Assembly (NCBI GenBank): GCA_964432595.1
Contig: CAYSOF010000008.1
Location: forward strand, 62,001 to 126,000
Source of the DNA: DASYLJ01 sp964432595
GTDB taxonomy: Bacteria; Desulfobacterota; Binatia; DP-6
DNA: 64,000 bases
Direction: 5' to 3'
Below, piece by piece: positions 60,011 through 64,000 of the stretch (positions are counted from its first letter, which is position 1; each line of letters starts with the position of its first letter). Made by a program: the position numbers and the translations under genes. A model generated the notes under the pieces. That model had not been told where the DNA came from and made no database searches. It saw only the letters and a program-made list of their open reading frames with translations.

Positions 60011-60047
60011 CCGCACAGCACTTGCCGCGCAAACCCTTGCGCGGCAA
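60002..60047 (+). terminator. Palindrome cluster after plsC, possible terminator or operator
   Basis: GTGCGGT-A-ACCGCAC (60002-60016) spans the plsC stop codon as a perfect 15-base palindrome. TTGCCGCGCAA-ACCC-TTGCGCGGCAA (60022-60047) is an exact 11-base stem with a 4-base loop. CACTTTGACG follows, a weak T-run at best. It may end plsC transcription or act on the secreted-protein gene 47 bases on. Confidence 0.5.
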
Positions 60048-60093
60048 CACTTTGACGTTGACCCACGAAATCCGCTCGTGCGACGGTCGACGC

Positions 60094-61206
60094 ATGACGT
60101 CACACCTCCGCTTCCTGGCCGCAGTGGCCGCAACCCTCGCCGGCGCGCTCGTCGCCGGCGCCGATGAACAGGTCTTCGCTCCCGGCACCGCGCAGCAGAA
60201 CGCCGTCGTCGTCAGCACGGGCCCGAACGGCCGCTGCGACACGGTGGCCGAGAACGGCGACATCCAGCTCGCGCAGATCGGCGGCGGCACGCCGTTCCGC
60301 AACGGCGTGCGCTGCGGAACGAACCTGATCGTCGAGACGACGGCCGCCGGCGACGACCGCCAGCTCATCGCGGTCGGCCGCACGTGCTCCAACGCGAACG
60401 TCGCGGTGGTCGACACGGGCGAGGACGGCATCAGCGACACCCCCGCCACCGGCGACGACCTGCAGGCGGTCGCCGTCGGCTTCGCGCCGTCGAACACCGC
60501 GTGCGTGATCGCGGGCGGCAACGGCATCGCCGACACGCCGGATCCCGTCGCGTCCGACGACGTGCGCGTGCTGCCGTTCGGCACCGCCTCCCCCAACACG
60601 CCGGCCATCCGCTGCGGCGCGAACCTCGTCGCCGACTCGACGGCGAACAACGTGAATCCGACGGGCGACGACGTCCAGCTCGTTCCCGTGGGCTCCCCGT
60701 GCGCCGCCGCCGACACCCCGGTCGTCAGCTCGGGGCCCGACGGCATCGCCGATACCCGCGCCGGCGGCGTCGATCTCGCGATCGCCACCGTGAAGCCGGT
60801 GAAGCTCGTGGTCGGCCGCAACCGTCCGCGTGCCTCGCGCTCGGTGAACGTCATCGTCAGCAACCGCGAGTTCGGTCCGAATGCGCCGGGCTCGCGCACC
60901 TACTCGCTGCGCGCCGTCGGCGGCGACTGCCCGAGCGGCACCGTCAACCAGATCGACGCCGACACCGTCACGCCCGGTCTCCAGGCGACCGCGGCCATTC
61001 CGCGCGGCGGCCGCATCAAGGCGACGTTCGAGGTGACCGCGCGTCTCGAGGATTGGACGACGGTCGATCTGATCTCGCCCGGCCGCTGCGAGATCGTGGT
61101 AGAAGCGGTCGCGACGGACACCGCGCCGGCCGCCGACGACATGGGCAATACGTCGAACAACGAGACGTCGATCACGCTCGAGGTCAACGACCGCAACGAC
61201 CAGTAG
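60094..61206 (+). CDS. Secreted protein with tandem GDD-containing repeats
   Basis: This 370-residue exported protein has a signal peptide (LRFLAAVAATLAGALVAGA). The first 240 residues contain about five imperfect units built on STGPNG or DGIxDT, then xxGDDxQLxxVG: ENGDIQLAQIG, AAGDDRQLIAVG, ATGDDLQAVAVG, ASDDVRVLPFG and PTGDDVQLVPVG. Asp-rich turns could bind calcium. A C-terminal beta domain (KPVKLVVGRNRPRASRSVNVIVS) may be Ig-like. I do not recognise the family. The stop is 6 bases before the DNA glycosylase start. Confidence 0.7.
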   Translation: MTSHLRFLAAVAATLAGALVAGADEQVFAPGTAQQNAVVVSTGPNGRCDTVAENGDIQLAQIGGGTPFRNGVRCGTNLIVETTAAGDDRQLIAVGRTCSNANVAVVDTGEDGISDTPATGDDLQAVAVGFAPSNTACVIAGGNGIADTPDPVASDDVRVLPFGTASPNTPAIRCGANLVADSTANNVNPTGDDVQLVPVGSPCAAADTPVVSSGPDGIADTRAGGVDLAIATVKPVKLVVGRNRPRASRSVNVIVSNREFGPNAPGSRTYSLRAVGGDCPSGTVNQIDADTVTPGLQATAAIPRGGRIKATFEVTARLEDWTTVDLISPGRCEIVVEAVATDTAPAADDMGNTSNNETSITLEVNDRNDQ

Positions 61207-61212
61207 GGGATC

Positions 61213-62115
61213 GTGCCGGAGCTGCCAGACGTCACCGTCTACATCGAGAGCCTCGTCCCACGCGTCGTGGGGCAGCCCCTCGAGGCGGTGCGTCTGGCCA
61301 GCCCGTTCCTCCTTCGCACGTTCGACCCGCCGCTGTCGGAGGCCTTCGGCAAGCGGGTGACGGCCGTACGACGGCTCGGGAAGCGGATCGTCTTCGCGCT
61401 CGAGGACGACCTCTTCCTGGCGCTGCACCTGATGATCGCCGGGCGCCTGCGCTGGCGCGCGCCCGGCACGAAGCCCCCGGGCAAGCTCGGGCTCGCGGTG
61501 TTCGACTTCCCGAGCGGCACGCTCGTCCTCACGGAAGCCAGCACGCGCAAACGCGCCGCGCTGCACCTGCTGCGCGGCGCGGAGACCGTCGCCGCGCTCG
61601 GCGCCGGCGGCCTCGAGCCGCTGGCCATCGACCTCGACACGTTCCGCGCGGCGCTGACGCGCGAGCGGCACACGCTGAAGCGCACGCTCACCGACCCGCA
61701 CATCCTCGCCGGGATCGGCAACGCGTACTCCGACGAGATCCTCCATCGGGCGCAGCTGTCGCCGATCCAGATGTCGGATCAGCTCGACGACGCCGCCATG
61801 GCGCGCCTGTTCGCCGCGACGCAGGAGACGCTGCAGGACTTCACCGAGCGGCTGCGGCGCGACGTGGGCGACGGCTTCCCCGAGAAGGTGACGGCGTTCC
61901 GCGACGACATGGCGGTGCACGGCAAGTATGGCCGGCCATGCCCCGTCTGCGGGACGCCGGTGCAGCGCATCGTCCACGCCGAGAACGAGACGAACTATTG
62001 CCCGACGTGCCAGACGGGCGGGCGGCTGCTCGCCGATCGCGCGCTGTCGCGGCTCCTCAAGAAGGACTGGCCGAAGACGCTGGAGGAGATGGAGGAGCGC
62101 CGGCGGCCGGGGTGA
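61213..62115 (+). CDS. Fpg/Nei family DNA glycosylase
   Basis: This 300-residue enzyme removes damaged bases and nicks the strand. It begins MPELPDVTVYIE, where Pro2 is the nucleophile and Glu3 is catalytic; the usual Glu6 is Asp. The helix-two-turn-helix is ILAGIGNAYSDEILHRAQL. The zinc finger is CPVCGTPVQRIVHAENETNYCPTCQ, with all four Cys. The start is GTG 61213. Substrate preference (8-oxoG or oxidised pyrimidines) is not decided. The 3' end overlaps the convergent oxidoreductase by 59 bases. Confidence 0.88.
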   Translation: MPELPDVTVYIESLVPRVVGQPLEAVRLASPFLLRTFDPPLSEAFGKRVTAVRRLGKRIVFALEDDLFLALHLMIAGRLRWRAPGTKPPGKLGLAVFDFPSGTLVLTEASTRKRAALHLLRGAETVAALGAGGLEPLAIDLDTFRAALTRERHTLKRTLTDPHILAGIGNAYSDEILHRAQLSPIQMSDQLDDAAMARLFAATQETLQDFTERLRRDVGDGFPEKVTAFRDDMAVHGKYGRPCPVCGTPVQRIVHAENETNYCPTCQTGGRLLADRALSRLLKKDWPKTLEEMEERRRPG

Positions 62116-63385
62116 CCCCGGCGAGCGCGTCCTGCTCGGCGCGCAGGCGGACGAGCGGATCGTTCGCGTCGATCTCCACGTCGTCCCATGCGATGGGCCG
62201 ATCGCGCGCGACGTGGCGGCGCAGGCGAACCCCGTCCGCCAGACCGATCGGCAGGAGGCCTGCCGCGCCGTCGACGGTGTCGACCTCGCCGCGACAGGCG
62301 TAGCCGCCGATGCCGTCGAGCCGGTCGCCGGGCGCGAGGTCGCGCTTCGCGATCGTGACGACGTCGACCACCGGCGGCCCGGCGGACGCGATCGTCGGCT
62401 CGCCGTACAGCACCGCCTCGGCGATCGAGACCGGCGTCTCGACGTGGCAGAGGTGATACGGGCGGTAGAACAGATAGTGCGGGCCGCCGCCCATCTTCAG
62501 GTAGTCGAGGTAGCGGCCGACGCGCTCGCGATCGTCGCAGCGCGCGACCACGAAGACGCCGCCGCCGAAGTCGCCGCCCAGGGTGTACTCCACGACCGGC
62601 CCGCCGTCGCCGAGCGACACGAAGTCGGCCAGCACGGTCGTCGACGTCGTCCGAATGCCGCGCATGCCGCGCACCGCCGGCGGCATCCGGGCGGCGTTCG
62701 CCACGATCGCGTTCTCGAGCTGCATCTTCGTGCCGTCCGTGAAGCTGCAGACGGCGCGCGCGCCGGTCGCCATCCGCTCGGCCCAGCCGCGGACCGAGTC
62801 GGGGGTCGCATGGACGTCGAGGAAGCCCTTGCAGTTGACGGCCGCCACGACGTCGAAGCCGGTGTTGGTGCACCATTCGACGAGCCGCATCATCACGCCG
62901 GGCTGGTCGCCGTCGGCGACCCCGTAGACGACGCCCCAGCGACGCGCGCGCGCGTGCAGCACCGCGCCGAGCGTCGCGTCGAGCTCGGCGTTCATCGCGA
63001 CGACGTGCTTGCCGTGCGCGAACGCCGACAACACGGTGTGCATCGCCGGGACGACCGTGCCCGTGGCCTCGACGACGACGTCCACCGACGGCAACGCCGT
63101 CGCAACGAGCGGATCGCGGGTGACACCGACCCCGCCGTCCGCGATCGCCCGCGCGAGCCGTTGCGGATCGTCACTGCGGACGACGTCCGACGATCCGAGG
63201 CCGCGACGTCGGAGAAACGCGACGGCGCGCGCCGGCGTGCGATTCGCCATCGCGACCAGCCGCATGCCGGGCGTCGCGGCGACTTGCGCCGCGATGCCGC
63301 GTCCCATCGCCCCCGCGCCGACGACCGCGACGCGGATCACCTCGCCGCGTCGCTCCCGCCGCCGCAACTCCCGCCAGAGGTGCAT
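62057..63385 (-). CDS. NAD(P)-dependent oxidoreductase with SAF domain
   Basis: This 442-residue protein has a homoserine dehydrogenase-like Rossmann fold (IRVAVVGAGAMGRGIAAQVA, VDVVVEATGT, KHVVAMNAELDATLG) and a catalytic region (VYGVADGDQPGVMMRLVEW). A C-terminal SAF domain follows (IAKRDLAPGDRLDGIGGY). Such proteins are often encoded with sugar-nucleotide or polysaccharide genes and act on a branched sugar or acid. Start ATG 63385 has GGAGGGG 6-8 bases upstream, better than the ATG twelve codons before. A glycosyltransferase gene is divergent about 115 bases away. Confidence 0.82.
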   Translation of the reverse strand: MHLWRELRRRERRGEVIRVAVVGAGAMGRGIAAQVAATPGMRLVAMANRTPARAVAFLRRRGLGSSDVVRSDDPQRLARAIADGGVGVTRDPLVATALPSVDVVVEATGTVVPAMHTVLSAFAHGKHVVAMNAELDATLGAVLHARARRWGVVYGVADGDQPGVMMRLVEWCTNTGFDVVAAVNCKGFLDVHATPDSVRGWAERMATGARAVCSFTDGTKMQLENAIVANAARMPPAVRGMRGIRTTSTTVLADFVSLGDGGPVVEYTLGGDFGGGVFVVARCDDRERVGRYLDYLKMGGGPHYLFYRPYHLCHVETPVSIAEAVLYGEPTIASAGPPVVDVVTIAKRDLAPGDRLDGIGGYACRGEVDTVDGAAGLLPIGLADGVRLRRHVARDRPIAWDDVEIDANDPLVRLRAEQDALAGVTPAAGAPPSPPASSASPS

Positions 63386-63500
63386 TCCGTCCCCTCCGCC
63401 GAGCGCACCATCGGCCAGCACGCGCGGCTTGTCCAGCGGCCCAACGGACTTTCATGCCCGGTGACACTCCAGTACAGAAGCCCTCGGCGGAGGACGACGC

Positions 63501-64000
63501 ATGCGCGTGCTGTACGTCACAGGGTTGTGGGATGCGCCGGGACGGTATCGATGCGTGCACGCGGTGCTGCAGCTGCGCCGCGCGGGCGTCGTCGCGAGCT
63601 GCATCGACGTCGGCGCGCCCCACCTCGCGGCCACCGTCGCCGCGCACTCGATCGTCGTGCTGTTCCGTACGCCGTGGAACGCGCTGCTCGCCCACGTGAC
63701 CGAGCAGGCGCGGGCGCGCGGGACGACGCTGCTGTGCGACACCGACGACCTGCTCTTCGGCGGCGACGCCGAACGGCTCGCGCCGTTCTTCGACGGCCTG
63801 TCGCCGGCGCAGCAGCGCGCGTACCGCGCCACGTTCGACGGCCTCGAGCGCACGCTCGACGCCTGCTCGGGGTGCATCGTCAGCACGCCGGCGCTCGCCG
63901 ACGCGGTCGCCGCCCGTGGGCTGCCGGCATGGACGCACCCGAACCTGCTGCACCCGACGAACGAGCGCGAGGCGCGCCTCGTGCGGCGTCTCCGACCGTC
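63501..64000 (+). CDS. Glycosyltransferase, GT4/GT1 family, 3' end cut by window edge
   Basis: About 166 N-terminal residues are visible: MRVLYVTGLWDAPGRYRCVH, then VLFRTPWNALLAHV and GTTLLCDTDDLLFGGDAERL, where the DTDDLLF element is typical of surface-polysaccharide glycosyltransferases. The helix DACSGCIVSTPALADAV precedes the linker to the missing C-terminal half. GGAGGA lies 6-9 bases before ATG 63501. The frame stays open to the last base. The acceptor is unknown; the nearby oxidoreductase suggests sugar metabolism. Confidence 0.78.
   Translation, partial: MRVLYVTGLWDAPGRYRCVHAVLQLRRAGVVASCIDVGAPHLAATVAAHSIVVLFRTPWNALLAHVTEQARARGTTLLCDTDDLLFGGDAERLAPFFDGLSPAQQRAYRATFDGLERTLDACSGCIVSTPALADAVAARGLPAWTHPNLLHPTNEREARLVRRLRP

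Noticed and set aside
1..64000. tRNA, rRNA, CRISPR array or insertion sequence
   Set aside because: No cloverleaf with CCA-type end, rRNA core sequence, regular repeat-spacer pattern or transposase motif was seen by eye; a tRNAscan or Infernal run would be decisive.

Overview
The window is uniformly GC-rich. Genes are tightly packed, many with 4-base stop/start overlaps (ATGA, GTGA and apparently CTGA). Outer-membrane proteins (a TonB receptor and a porin), a hopanoid-type glycosyltransferase and several secreted Cys-rich proteins with CDDGN-type repeats point to a Gram-negative bacterium. It probably belongs to one of the former 'Deltaproteobacteria' lineages, such as Binatota/Desulfobacterota_B or Myxococcota; that placement is inference. 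No rRNA, tRNA, CRISPR array, IS element or prophage is visible, and no gene-free stretch exceeds 300 bases.

Region 1 (1-16029) is an iron and heme acquisition island. On the minus strand, a secreted DNRLRE/Cys-rich protein, a TonB-dependent receptor, a periplasmic binding protein and a FecCD permease (cut by the window edge) are joined by stop/start overlaps or near-abutment. A small HutX/ChuX-like heme protein and a Com-like zinc finger sit next to a Fur-box-like palindrome (5740-5762). Divergent from them is a striking fusion: an AraC-type DNA-binding domain, then a lipobox-containing hydrophobic segment, then a ChaN-type heme-binding domain and a PDZ domain. It is coupled to an M1-like metallopeptidase. 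A second minus-strand unit encodes Fur, a cytochrome c-FTR1 iron permease fusion, the flavin transferase ApbE, a porin, an FMN-binding protein and a His-rich membrane protein. A perfect 17-bp Fur-like palindrome lies before the FTR1 gene. I read this unit as a flavin- and heme-assisted iron redox and uptake module.

Region 2 (16030-27500) is mostly core metabolism: a tandem UspA protein, a PhaR-type regulator, pyrF, proS, an AhpD-like protein, Cu/Zn superoxide dismutase, and a 1779-residue single-chain acyl-CoA carboxylase with eukaryote-like domain order beside an acyltransferase.

Region 3 (27502-37981) is a cell-surface block: a GT2-like protein, a GT2/phosphodiesterase fusion, a sulfotransferase, a GT4 glycosyltransferase, an O-antigen ligase-like protein and a secreted protein, with glnS in the middle.

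Region 4 (38058-64000) mixes secreted proteins (FG-GAP, two paralogous Cys-rich small proteins, three larger Cys-rich proteins and a GDD-repeat protein) with peptidases, PolX carrying a degenerate polymerase site, HpnB, a CaiB-type CoA transferase, a 5'-3' exonuclease, a HemS/HmuS heme-handling protein next to HemQ, PlsC, a Fpg/Nei glycosylase, a SAF-domain oxidoreductase and a truncated glycosyltransferase.
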